From: a virus
Reading direction: 5' to 3' (one strand)
IMG/VR virus record: IMGVR_UViG_3300043256_000125
Coordinates: 1-64,000 of that record
Length of the DNA stretch: 64,000 nucleotides
Every line of letters begins with the position of its first letter. Positions within the stretch are counted from its first letter, which is position 1. Both the position numbers and the translations under genes were made by a program. This document shows, piece after piece, positions 8,681 to 15,948 of this stretch. Below the pieces are notes generated by a model. That model saw nothing but the letters and a program-made list of their open reading frames with translations, did not search any database and was not told where the DNA came from.

Positions 8681-8961
8681 CACCAAGGACTCCCTTCAGG
8701 AATTTCATTACCGCGTTTTTGAAAACGACCTTCATTCCACCCACTATCTGCCTCCGTACAGTAGATCAGGCGGCCATCGCACGTCTGATTCGGAGAATCG
8801 TCGATTGCCCTACAGGTGCGCGTGTTTGTTTGCCCAGGGAATCCCTTCCTAAACGCCGGCGACTTGTATGCAGCCCCGCACTTCAGGCACTTGTAATAGG
8901 AATCCCCACAACCACCCGCCACGACCAGCAACACGGCGAGTAGTATTCGTTTAGGGTTCAT
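8680..8961 (-). CDS. Small Cys-containing lipoprotein
   Basis: 93 aa. MNPKRILLAVLLVVAGGC is a lipoprotein signal with a slightly weak lipobox (VAGG then C18). The mature part has two Cys pairs, C25-x2-C28 and later C50...C61...C68, so it may bind metal or form disulfides. Start overlaps the upstream stop (ATGA) and the stop overlaps the secreted beta-helix gene. Position near a holin-like gene allows an outer spanin, but it lacks the usual proline-rich short form, so the role is open. Confidence 0.65.
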   Translation of the reverse strand: MNPKRILLAVLLVVAGGCGDSYYKCLKCGAAYKSPAFRKGFPGQTNTRTCRAIDDSPNQTCDGRLIYCTEADSGWNEGRFQKRGNEIPEGSPW

Positions 8962-9383
8962 TGGGTAGCTCCTCCTTGTAGTTCAAGAGATCGGGCTTTC
9001 ACAATCTCGTGCATTTGCTGGCGACTCGGAACTCCGGGCTTGCGTGTTTTACCTTGTACTTGCTCGGCTTCGGCGGCTTCACGCAAACTCGCCGCAAACA
9101 CCAACCAATCTGGTTTCGGTACTTCGGGATTTCGCTCTTCAAACTCATGGTCCAACAGCCACAGAAGATTGTCTCGCTCCTCCCGCAACCGCACGACCTC
9201 GGCTTCCAGACCCTCCATCGCGGCATCCTGCAATCGGACAAGACTCCCGCACTCCTGACACGTAAACTCGGGTTCCGGGGGTTCCGGTTCAACTTCAGGT
9301 TCCGTGCTCACAGGTTGCCTCACTGTGCTTCCTCGCCGTCGCCATTGTCGGTAAGCGGCGCGTAACCTCTTGGCGCTTGCCAT
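8958..9383 (-). CDS. Coiled-coil protein with a CxxC knuckle
   Basis: 141 aa: a basic N-terminus, a Pro/Glu-rich linker (EPEVEPEPPEPE), one FTCQECGSL knuckle, then a heptad-type helix (MEGLEAEVVRLREERDNLL). Begins one base before the end of its upstream neighbour's stop and ends in an ATGA overlap. No family recognised. Likely cytoplasmic. Confidence 0.7.
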   Translation of the reverse strand: MASAKRLRAAYRQWRRRGSTVRQPVSTEPEVEPEPPEPEFTCQECGSLVRLQDAAMEGLEAEVVRLREERDNLLWLLDHEFEERNPEVPKPDWLVFAASLREAAEAEQVQGKTRKPGVPSRQQMHEIVKARSLELQGGATQ

Positions 9384-9893
9384 CTACTCAACACTCCCCT
9401 GCGTCGGAACGTACTTCTCAACTTCCATGTAGCCGTCGGTGTAATCGACGGCCGCCGGGGGTGGGTTCTTGTCGAACATCCCCAGTAGGAATGGGATTGC
9501 TGCGCCGGCCCCTACGCCGCTGCCAACCAGGGCCGCGGCAATAGCAGCCTTGGCCAGTCGCTTCAGAACTCGGGACTTGGGTTGTACTGCGACGGCTGGG
9601 GGCGGTTCGGGTGGGGCAGGCGGATAATAGTTGTGAATCGTGTCGCCAATGTCAACGCCCATCTCATTACCCTTACCTTTACTGCTGGGAAAATCGGTAA
9701 CGTCGCCCACCTTGCCCGTCATCGCGTTGCGGGCGTCTATCTCGACGATCCTATTCTGCCGCTGAATCTTTTCGAGCATCATGCCCTCGTGCCCAAGCCG
9801 TACACGGGCCCAGTGTTTTACAGCCCACGCAACGGATTGCTTTATGGCGCTAGATTCAGGCGGCAGGGTCGCTTCCTGCGGCGATTCGTTCAC
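9384..9893 (-). CDS. Membrane protein with Pro-rich linker
   Basis: 169 aa. N-terminal soluble helix (about 15-55), a Pro-rich spacer (PPAPPEPPPAVAVQPK), one hydrophobic segment around 112-138 (AAIAAALVGSGVGAGAAIPF) and a short tail. Resembles unnamed small proteins in phage lysis or tail-end regions. The membrane topology suggests an envelope role; no enzymatic motif. Confidence 0.7.
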   Translation of the reverse strand: MNESPQEATLPPESSAIKQSVAWAVKHWARVRLGHEGMMLEKIQRQNRIVEIDARNAMTGKVGDVTDFPSSKGKGNEMGVDIGDTIHNYYPPAPPEPPPAVAVQPKSRVLKRLAKAAIAAALVGSGVGAGAAIPFLLGMFDKNPPPAAVDYTDGYMEVEKYVPTQGSVE

Positions 9894-10017
9894 GGTTTAG
9901 TTTCTCCTGGAGCCATTCATCAAAACGGCCATCTACCCATGCCATGTCCATTTCACGGAGTTCGTCTACAAACTGCTCGTGATGCGTTGCCCCGTCAACT
10001 CTAGGCTGCTCGACCAT
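9856..10017 (-). CDS. Hypothetical protein, 53 aa
   Basis: Starts at the ATG at 10017 (GGAGC about ten bases upstream, inside the preceding gene) and overlaps the next gene by 38 bases. Helical and charged (EQFVDELREMDMAWVDGRFD). A longer in-frame extension to 10203 lies wholly inside the neighbouring coiled-coil gene and was rejected. Confidence 0.55.
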   Translation of the reverse strand: MVEQPRVDGATHHEQFVDELREMDMAWVDGRFDEWLQEKLNRERIAAGSDPAA

Positions 10018-10252
10018 TGGGTAATTGCTCCAAAGATTGGATGCGAGTTTGCAAGCGGATACGCTCCGCCTCTGCCTCTTGGTGAATCTGCCTCCCGAGG
10101 TCTGCGTTGCGTTCGACCTCCGCACGATAGTGCGCAGCGTCCGCCTTCGCCTGCGCGAGTTGTTCCCGTAGGTCGGAAAGTTCGCGCAAGCGATGATCTT
10201 CAATCTGCCCCCGCAGTTCAGCGTTCTCGGCCTGAAGATCGTTGCTGCTCAC
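10001..10252 (-). CDS. Coiled-coil protein, 83 aa
   Basis: Almost entirely heptad-type helix (LQAENAELRGQIEDH through RLQTRIQSLEQL). No other feature. Small coiled-coil proteins beside membrane proteins in phages can be spanin-like or scaffolding; nothing here decides. Overlaps the next small gene by 17 bases. Confidence 0.65.
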   Translation of the reverse strand: MSSNDLQAENAELRGQIEDHRLRELSDLREQLAQAKADAAHYRAEVERNADLGRQIHQEAEAERIRLQTRIQSLEQLPNGRAA

Positions 10253-10255
10253 GCG

Positions 10256-10507
10256 TTATGCCGCAGCCCCGGCACCCGCAAGCGGGACACCAATCTGGCC
10301 CGACTTGCTCGTACTCTCGCGCACGCCGAGACTCTCCACGAGACTAACCATCTTACGGTCGGCTTCGTAGGCTAAATCCAGGATCTTGCCGTACGTGATA
10401 AAGTGCTCATGCGCGCTCGCACCAGCCGACGCGATTCTCGCCAGGTTTTGCTGGTCCAGGTTACGCGGTACGGTTACTTCACCTACTCCTGACGGAACTT
10501 GATCCAT
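10256..10507 (-). CDS. Hypothetical protein, 83 aa
   Basis: The ATG at 10507 has AAGGAG eight bases upstream, which decides it over an earlier start at 10558. Contains NLARIASAGASAHEHFITYG, an amphipathic helix, and an Ala/Gly-rich end. Unrecognised. Confidence 0.65.
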   Translation of the reverse strand: MDQVPSGVGEVTVPRNLDQQNLARIASAGASAHEHFITYGKILDLAYEADRKMVSLVESLGVRESTSKSGQIGVPLAGAGAAA

Positions 10508-10566
10508 CTCGTCTTCTCCTTGCCCGTCACCGGGCGTCAAAAGTGCAACTGGTGCCATTTAGCACC

Positions 10567-11202
10567 TCAGTTCTGGTGGGGATAGAGTTTGAATATGAAG
10601 CCCTCCCCAAGATGGACTTCATCGGTGGTCTCTTCGTTGGTCGTCATGTTTCGCTTGTGCAGATAAATCGGCGGCAAGCCTGTCATTCGTCCGCTCGCGT
10701 CCGGTGTCAACATCAGCTCCAACGCCTCGACTCGCCCTATCAGCAAGTCGAGCTTTGCCATTACCGCCGCACAGTCGGCGTCCTGTCCGACGGTCCCATC
10801 CTGCCCGTCTTCCCCCGGCGGGCCCCGCTGTGGCTCCCGGTCCTCCAATGCCGACACGCGGTTGCGGAACTCTTGGATCAGGGCAAGCAACTCCGCGGGG
10901 ACCCGAGCAGTCGCAACTGCGACCGCCGGCGGCCCTGCCGTTGCCGGACTTATCGGGCTTGCACTATTCGGCCGCTCGATCTGCTCGGGCTCTCGGGGAG
11001 TTACTGGCGGTATCGGTATCGGTGGTACCCTCGCGGCCGGCGACGGCGCGACCGGGTTCAACTTCGGTGGCTCGCCGCCGCGCGGCTGCAAGGGTTCCAT
11101 TAACCGCGGTAGCTTAGGTCTCGTGGTCGCCGGCATTCGTATTGGCGGCGGCGCGTACCGGGGGCGCGGAGGCGGAGGACAACAGGACGGCCCGCCCTGC
11201 AC
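10567..11202 (-). CDS. Proline-rich protein with a short collagen-like run
   Basis: 211 aa from a GTG. Residues 1-90 are about one third proline with basic residues; a coiled segment follows (ELLALIQEFRNRVSALEDRE), then a collagen-like GPPGEDGQDGTVGQD run, then another short coiled segment. Such Pro-rich and G-x-y stretches occur in phage fibres and envelope-spanning proteins. The gene starts inside the last bases of the protease gene, so the two are coupled. Confidence 0.6.
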   Translation of the reverse strand: MQGGPSCCPPPPRPRYAPPPIRMPATTRPKLPRLMEPLQPRGGEPPKLNPVAPSPAARVPPIPIPPVTPREPEQIERPNSASPISPATAGPPAVAVATARVPAELLALIQEFRNRVSALEDREPQRGPPGEDGQDGTVGQDADCAAVMAKLDLLIGRVEALELMLTPDASGRMTGLPPIYLHKRNMTTNEETTDEVHLGEGFIFKLYPHQN

Positions 11203-11211
11203 GCCAGCTCT

Positions 11212-12006
11212 TCAGGTGTCGGGGGGTGCGGCCGATGTTAAATAACCCTGCCGGGGCCTTGCGGCAAGTCCGGCAGGGAGGAAGTCTGCTTTCGGACGAT
11301 GATCGGCCGCTGCGGCCGCGATCGCCGCTACACCCGGGGCTATCGTCTCGCCGGGGCGGGTAGCCGAAATCAGGCCCACCAGCTCGTTTTTCTCATTGAG
11401 GATCGGCCCGCCGGAATCTCCCTGCTGCGAACTGACCCGTACGGCAAACCAACCGTTGCGATCCCACCGCCCCAATAGGCCGCCGTGCCACCGGAAGCGG
11501 CCACCATGAGGATAGCCGCCCAACAACAGCCGGGCACCAACCACCGGCAGCCGGGCCGCGAAGCGGACCACCCGGCACAACGGCCGACGGATATGGAGTA
11601 TGGCGAAGTCGCGGGGCCGGTCGATGTGGACCACAAGCGCGTTGTACGTCTTGCCGTCGGCGCAGGCCACCTTGACGGCCCCCACGCCCTCGGTAAACAG
11701 GTGTGCGGTCGTCACCACCTGCGCTAGATCACGGCTCTCGGACTTCCATATCAGGACGCCGCTGCACGGCATCGTCTTGTTGCCCAAATGATGGACGACT
11801 CTCGGGCAACTCGGGTAGACCGTCAGTGGAACCGTGGCACCGAAGCACTGCCCGGCCCACAGAATCACCAGCAAGCACACCAGGCAGTACGCGACAAGTG
11901 CCGCGCACCATTGCGCCCTGCGTCGCTTAGCGGCATGGAGAGCTTCGCGCATTTGCTCCAGCCTGGCGGTACGTCGGATGTGCTGTCGCATTTCGTGGTG
12001 ATCCAT
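11212..12006 (-). CDS. Membrane-anchored trypsin-like (S1) serine protease
   Basis: 264 aa. The ATG at 12006 overlaps the upstream TAA (TAATG); an open stretch before it is non-coding. A basic N-terminus and one hydrophobic span (about 33-56) are followed by a chymotrypsin-fold domain with the full triad in order: H102 in VVTTAHLF, D133 in RPRDFAILHI and S198 in QGDSGGP. N-in topology would place the protease in the periplasm. Known: S1/HtrA-type proteases are common in bacteria but rare in phages. Target unknown; envelope proteins or incoming phage are possible. Confidence 0.85.
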   Translation of the reverse strand: MDHHEMRQHIRRTARLEQMREALHAAKRRRAQWCAALVAYCLVCLLVILWAGQCFGATVPLTVYPSCPRVVHHLGNKTMPCSGVLIWKSESRDLAQVVTTAHLFTEGVGAVKVACADGKTYNALVVHIDRPRDFAILHIRRPLCRVVRFAARLPVVGARLLLGGYPHGGRFRWHGGLLGRWDRNGWFAVRVSSQQGDSGGPILNEKNELVGLISATRPGETIAPGVAAIAAAAADHRPKADFLPAGLAARPRQGYLTSAAPPDT

Positions 12007-12443
12007 TATCCCGCCCCCCAGTACTGCCCGACCAACACCGCACCCAACACCGCACCCAACAACAGTCCGACAAGCACCGCTACCAAGACGCCGGGCCAGT
12101 ATCGACGGAGGCGTTGTTTCGCTTGCCGTACCGCCGCAAGGGCCTCTTCTCGCTGCAATTGTGCTTTGATCTTTTCGAGGGACGCAATAGACCGCAGAAA
12201 ACTCGGGCACTCTGGGTTTTTTGCGAGCCACCGCCGCTCAAAGGCCAGCATTACGTCGGTTTTTCTCAGTGACTCCTGGAGTCTATCGATTTCGTCTTGC
12301 AAAGTGGTCCTGTCTCCGCGGTCAAATGCGGCCAAGCACTCCGCCTCCATCTCGGGATCAGGGAACGGCCGCAGTGGGTCCAGTTTGATTTCAAGGTCGC
12401 CATCGTTCCAGTGCGGTTGGTCTTTCATTTGTTGGGTCATCAT
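12006..12443 (-). CDS. Tail-anchored membrane protein
   Basis: 145 aa: charged helical N-terminus with coiled-coil stretches (TTLQDEIDRLQESLRKTDVM) and one C-terminal membrane span (about 116-140, GVLVAVLVGLLLGAVLGAVL). GGAGG lies six bases before the ATG. Coupled to the downstream protease by TAATG, which suggests the two membrane proteins work together. Confidence 0.75.
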   Translation of the reverse strand: MMTQQMKDQPHWNDGDLEIKLDPLRPFPDPEMEAECLAAFDRGDRTTLQDEIDRLQESLRKTDVMLAFERRWLAKNPECPSFLRSIASLEKIKAQLQREEALAAVRQAKQRLRRYWPGVLVAVLVGLLLGAVLGAVLVGQYWGAG

Positions 12444-12568
12444 GCTGCCTCCGCCATGCGACGATGGGGAATCTGGGTCAACCGGCGAAACAGCCGGTGC
12501 AGCGCGGCGGAGCGGAGAAATCCCGCGATTACCACGTGCCAGGTACAGGGAGGGGCAGGCGAGTGCAT
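12440..12568 (-). CDS. Possible small basic peptide, 42 aa
   Basis: ATG at 12568 preceded by AAGGGAT; the frame ends in an ATGA overlap with the next gene, which argues for real translation. Peptide is Arg/His-rich (LHRLFRRLTQIPHRRMAEAA end). Not recognised, and the short length leaves doubt. Confidence 0.4.
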   Translation of the reverse strand: MHSPAPPCTWHVVIAGFLRSAALHRLFRRLTQIPHRRMAEAA

Positions 12569-12612
12569 ATCCCTTATTCTATGACACCACCCGCCAATCC
12601 CTAGACGAGTTT

Positions 12613-13074
12613 CTAAGCCTCACCGCTATCGTCGCTTGGCCGATAGTCGACGTGACGAGGCTCTGTATTGGGGGTATCGTGCCATTCGGGGAATTCGTAG
12701 GGAGGAGATTCAGGGGCGGCCGGGGGTAGGCGACGGGCAACGACTTCCAGCCGGCGCTCTTCGTATTCGGGCCACAGGTCAAGCGCCAGCTCTTCGTCGC
12801 TGTCATCAAAGCGATGAATCCGGTGGAGGTGCTTGCGAAGCTGACAGACCAGGCACGGCAACTTCGTGTCAACGCCGCACGCCACGCAGAAGCCCTTTGC
12901 CCGCGGGACGTCCGGTCGCGGGGCGGCCCGCAGTCTTTTCGGTCGCCATTTGCCCGCCACCATCTGCTGCACGGTGCTCCGACTGATGCCAGCCCGAATG
13001 GCGACATCCCGCTGAGATAGCCCGCCCGCGGCCAACAGCTTCTCGACCTCGTCCGCTTTCTGCTGGGTTATCAT
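12613..13074 (-). CDS. HTH protein with Cys cluster
   Basis: 153 aa. Residues 1-50 form a helix-turn-helix of the Xre/homeodomain type (LSQRDVAIRAGISRSTVQQM). A Cys set follows (FCVACGVDTKLPCLVC), suited to zinc, then an acidic Pro-rich tail. Likely a DNA-binding regulator. It is the first gene of the late leftward block after a 33-base gap, so it may control it; that is inference. Confidence 0.75.
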   Translation of the reverse strand: MITQQKADEVEKLLAAGGLSQRDVAIRAGISRSTVQQMVAGKWRPKRLRAAPRPDVPRAKGFCVACGVDTKLPCLVCQLRKHLHRIHRFDDSDEELALDLWPEYEERRLEVVARRLPPAAPESPPYEFPEWHDTPNTEPRHVDYRPSDDSGEA

Positions 13075-13107
13075 CTGGCATCCGTCGCCATAGGGTTCTA
13101 TGCTCCA

Positions 13108-13467
13108 TCACACCACAGGAAGTGCGTCCACCTCGTCGTCCGTCATTACCTTGGCTTTGATCGCGAACTCCACGCTGTCTCCGTCCTGAGTCAGGAAGCC
13201 GTCGATATCCGCCAACACATGCTGCTTTACATATTCCGCAACGCCCTCGGGATCATCGCCCAAGTAAGCGGGCGGTTCTCCACTGTTCGGCGTGTGCAAG
13301 ACATACCGCAGCTTCTTTGTGTCGCTCATCATTTCCCTTTCTGTTTTCGTAGTCGCCATGGTTACGCTCCGTCTGCCCCGCAGTCGCTTTTTCTTCATCG
13401 CCTTGCGAGACATGTTTTTCTTTTTGCCGGCCTGCCGATGGCCCTTTACTCGTCGGTGGCGTTTCAT
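13108..13467 (-). CDS. Hypothetical protein with very basic N-terminal leader
   Basis: Two starts are possible. The ATG at 13467 overlaps the upstream stop (ATGA) and gives 119 aa whose first 36 residues are more than half Lys/Arg. The ATG at 13359 (GGAGC eight bases upstream) gives 83 aa without it. The conserved-looking body is LRYVLHTPNSGEPPAYLGDD plus an acidic end (TDDEVDALPVV). Unrecognised. Confidence 0.6.
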   Translation of the reverse strand: MKRHRRVKGHRQAGKKKNMSRKAMKKKRLRGRRSVTMATTKTEREMMSDTKKLRYVLHTPNSGEPPAYLGDDPEGVAEYVKQHVLADIDGFLTQDGDSVEFAIKAKVMTDDEVDALPVV

Positions 13468-13712
13468 TCCACCAAGCCGTTGATCGCCGCGATGACCGCT
13501 TTCAGGTCCAGCTCGTCGACCTTCTGGGCAAGCACGGTCCGCGTCTCGTCGATCACTGTCTCGACCTCGGGCGTGTACCCGTACACGTCGGCTGTGTATG
13601 TCCCCTCGCGATCGATCTGCGTAAAGGGCTTCTCTTCCTGCCCAACTATCTTCCATTGTTTCCCGACTCTCTTCTGGATGGGCCGGGTCTCTTCGATCGT
13701 AATCTTGAACAT
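13464..13712 (-). CDS. Hypothetical protein, 82 aa
   Basis: ATG at 13712 with AGGAG seven bases upstream. Begins MFKITIEETRPIQKRVGKQW, a beta-type opening also seen in small phage proteins of unknown role, and ends in a helix (VDELDLKAVIAAINGLVE). No motif. Confidence 0.7.
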   Translation of the reverse strand: MFKITIEETRPIQKRVGKQWKIVGQEEKPFTQIDREGTYTADVYGYTPEVETVIDETRTVLAQKVDELDLKAVIAAINGLVE

Positions 13713-13726
13713 GACTCGCTCCTGGG

Positions 13727-13933
13727 TTAGGTTTCGTACCACTGCGTATTACCATCTTCGACATGCTTAAAAAAATCGTGGAGTCCCGGCGACGGATAGA
13801 AGGACACGCTCCAAAAGCCCCACCATACCCGCCACGTTCGCTTGTTTTTCCACCGCCCGCGGAACCTACCCGGTCGCCAATTAAAACGTACGCCGTTGTA
13901 CCCCCGAGTGTCCATTTCAAATATGACTATCAT
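13727..13933 (-). CDS. Hypothetical aromatic-rich protein, 68 aa
   Basis: GGAGC ten bases before the ATG at 13933. Very rich in Trp and Arg (RWKNKRTWRVWWGFWSVSF). Not recognised; possibly nucleic-acid or membrane associated. Confidence 0.6.
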   Translation of the reverse strand: MIVIFEMDTRGYNGVRFNWRPGRFRGRWKNKRTWRVWWGFWSVSFYPSPGLHDFFKHVEDGNTQWYET

Positions 13934-13947
13934 GGTCTTCGCTCCGT

Positions 13948-14385
13948 CTACTCACCGGGCGGCGTGTCCGTAATAGCCAACGGCTGTCGACAGATCGCCG
14001 GCAACCGTTTCAACAAATCCCCGTCACTCAAGTCTCCGGCCATCCGGCCATCCGGCAACACCAATTCGGCGTGGAATGCCCACCTGGCTCCCTTCACTCG
14101 GGCGGCGACGCAGCGGGCTTTGACATCGTGGTAGAGCATCGTGGCCGCTTGTCGAACCGCAGCCTGGTTGTCGCTCGGATCGTGTTCCAGGACCGGCCAC
14201 ATCAACCGAAAGGTGTCGCCATTTAGATCGAATCCCAATATCACCACCTCACGGCCGTGCTGCATCAGCATTCCGCTTTCGACAACCTCTCCGCCCGCCT
14301 GCTCGATTTGCGACTTCGCTTTACGCAACCACTCGTCGGGTGATGACCGGCCGGTTTTCCAGTAAGGGAGGTCTGTAGCTTCCAT
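13948..14385 (-). CDS. Hypothetical protein, 145 aa
   Basis: Alpha/beta composition with WLRKAKSQIEQAGGEVVESG and VVILGFDLNGDTFRLMWPVL. Reminiscent of phage proteins whose central part reads FRLMWPVL and which lie in early regions. Directly adjoins the ClpC-type gene (stop and stop one base apart), so co-expressed with it. Confidence 0.65.
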   Translation of the reverse strand: MEATDLPYWKTGRSSPDEWLRKAKSQIEQAGGEVVESGMLMQHGREVVILGFDLNGDTFRLMWPVLEHDPSDNQAAVRQAATMLYHDVKARCVAARVKGARWAFHAELVLPDGRMAGDLSDGDLLKRLPAICRQPLAITDTPPGE

Positions 14386-15078
14386 TCACTCATCTTCCTT
14401 TCCCGCCGCCCTGGCAGCTTCGGGGTCCGCGGTCCATTCAGCGGCTTTTTGTAGCTCTGTGAGTAGCTCGGTGAGCTTGCCGACGTACAGGACCATCGCG
14501 TTCTCTCGACACAGCACCTCTACTCGCAGCCGCTCAATCTCTTTCCGCGACTTGCAATAGGCGTCCCAGGCCACCCCCGGCGATAGTTGCTGCCAGTCCT
14601 CAAAGTCGATCGGTGCGGTGCGGACGCCGGTGTGACCACCCTTGTGACCCAGCAGGTCGAGCACCTCCTCGCGGACCTCTTTCAGTTTCAGGCCCAGGTT
14701 CATCAACACCTGGGCGGCAACGCCTTCCTCCTCGCGCAACAGCCCCAGCAGGATGTGCTCGGTTCCCACGTAGTTGTGGTTGAGGTTGCGGGCTTCCTCC
14801 ATGGAGTACTCGATGACCTTTTTCGTCGCAAGCGCTTGCGGCAGCTTATGGAAACAGCCCTCGGCAGTGCCGCTTTGCATCAACTTCTCGACTTCTCGCC
14901 GAATATCGTCTAGCCCGATATCGAAGTTTTTTAGAGTCCAAGCCGCCACCCCGCTGCCCTCTTTGATCAGCCCGAGCAGGACGTGTTCGGTTCCGATATA
15001 TTCATGATTGAACCGCTGGGCTTCTTGATTGGCCAGTTGCATGACCTTTCGGGCGCGGTCGGTAAAACGTTCGTACAT
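14386..15078 (-). CDS. Stand-alone ClpC N-terminal (double Clp repeat) domain
   Basis: 230 aa. Residues 1-65 and 80-150 are the two Clp N repeats (MYERFTDRARKVMQLANQEA, YIGTEHVLLGLIKEGSGVAA and NYVGTEHILLGLLREEEGVA), which match planctomycete ClpC so closely that recent host origin is likely. The AAA+ modules are absent; instead there is an unrelated helical tail (155-230). Known: the ClpC N-domain is where adaptors and substrates dock. A free copy could compete for adaptors, or divert or inhibit the host ClpCP protease. Function is inferred. Confidence 0.9.
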   Translation of the reverse strand: MYERFTDRARKVMQLANQEAQRFNHEYIGTEHVLLGLIKEGSGVAAWTLKNFDIGLDDIRREVEKLMQSGTAEGCFHKLPQALATKKVIEYSMEEARNLNHNYVGTEHILLGLLREEEGVAAQVLMNLGLKLKEVREEVLDLLGHKGGHTGVRTAPIDFEDWQQLSPGVAWDAYCKSRKEIERLRVEVLCRENAMVLYVGKLTELLTELQKAAEWTADPEAARAAGKEDE

Positions 15079-15104
15079 GGTTTACTCCTGTTCTGTGGTT
15101 AGGT

Positions 15105-15428
15105 TCATCCTAATACCGGCACTGTCTGGCCATCGATGTCCTTGAAAAATACCACCATTGCAGGCACACCTTCACCGTCCCACGGGAACGCCTTGGCAAG
15201 GGACGTCCGGACGTTACCGATTGCGTGAGCTTTGAGTTCCTCGGCCATGCTGTGGCACTCTGCAATCGCTTCCTCGTGAGTCGCAAAGCCAACCGTGTGA
15301 TGCCCCTTGGACTTGTGACGCACCAGAGTATGCTCGCCGCCGGGAAGCGGCGATTCACGAAACAGCAACGGGTGCCACCGGTCCGCGGTCGTATCGTGCA
15401 GCATTGCCACTATAGGGTTGAGTATCAT
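15105..15428 (-). CDS. Hypothetical protein, 107 aa
   Basis: MILNPIVAMLHDTTADRWHP opening, a HHTVGFATHEEAIAECHSMA segment like the structure of small host-attack proteins, and a beta end (VPAMVVFFKDIDGQTVPVLG). Unrecognised. First of a set of small genes, each with its own ribosome site. Confidence 0.65.
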   Translation of the reverse strand: MILNPIVAMLHDTTADRWHPLLFRESPLPGGEHTLVRHKSKGHHTVGFATHEEAIAECHSMAEELKAHAIGNVRTSLAKAFPWDGEGVPAMVVFFKDIDGQTVPVLG

Positions 15429-15450
15429 TTTCCTAGTCTCCCGTTCGTAG

Positions 15451-15657
15451 TTAAAGGGTTCTCACCTCACGCCCGGCATAGAGGTCATACGCGGCGCGGA
15501 ACCCATCGAACGCATCAGCGGTGCATGAATCGCTGTAGTAGCAATCTGGTTCCGTGTCGTCGTGTTCCATTTCCAAGCCAAAGTCAGCTCCCGATTCTTC
15601 GACCCACTTGCGGAATGCCGCATGGCAGGCGGAAAGACGTTCAGATTCGATTGTCAC
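15451..15657 (-). CDS. Hypothetical acidic protein, 68 aa
   Basis: Acidic helix-rich sequence (AFRKWVEESGADFGLEMEHD, then CYYSDSC). AGGA lies about ten bases before the ATG. No family. Confidence 0.6.
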   Translation of the reverse strand: MTIESERLSACHAAFRKWVEESGADFGLEMEHDDTEPDCYYSDSCTADAFDGFRAAYDLYAGREVRTL

Positions 15658-15687
15658 GATAGTCCTCCATTCATGGTTAAAGGGTCC

Positions 15688-15732
15688 TCACGCCCGACGC
15701 TCTACGAGAGCGCCGGGCGGGTTATCGGTCAT
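15688..15732 (-). CDS. Possible 14-residue micro-ORF
   Basis: ATG at 15732 with AGGAG twelve bases upstream opens only MTDNPPGALVERRA. It fills the gap between two genes. It may be a leader or a decayed gene; support is weak. Confidence 0.2.
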   Translation of the reverse strand: MTDNPPGALVERRA

Positions 15733-15735
15733 GGG

Positions 15736-15945
15736 TTAGGTCTCCTGTTCTGCTGTTTCAAATCCTGCCGCTTTTGCCCGTTCTTGCGCTTCGGGACGCA
15801 CGCAAAACCTCCCGCACGTGCTGCTCCACCGTCCCACGTACTGCCGATCGACATGACACACGCCATGTCGATCGCAACTCCGGCAATCGCAGCACCGCCA
15901 GCCTGGAATAATCAGACCGGGCAGCGGCTCACGATATGGTATCAT
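15736..15945 (-). CDS. Cys-rich small protein, probable zinc binder
   Basis: 69 aa with C18, C19, C21, C24, C30 in RCCDCRSCDRHGVCHVDRQY and two later Cys. AAGGAG eight bases before the ATG. Not recognised. Confidence 0.65.
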   Translation of the reverse strand: MIPYREPLPGLIIPGWRCCDCRSCDRHGVCHVDRQYVGRWSSTCGRFCVRPEAQERAKAAGFETAEQET

Positions 15946-15948
15946 CCC

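Noticed and set aside
13108-13920. Single protein of 270 codons
   Set aside because: The upstream part overlaps two genes with good ribosome sites; only the part from 13467 or 13359 is plausible.
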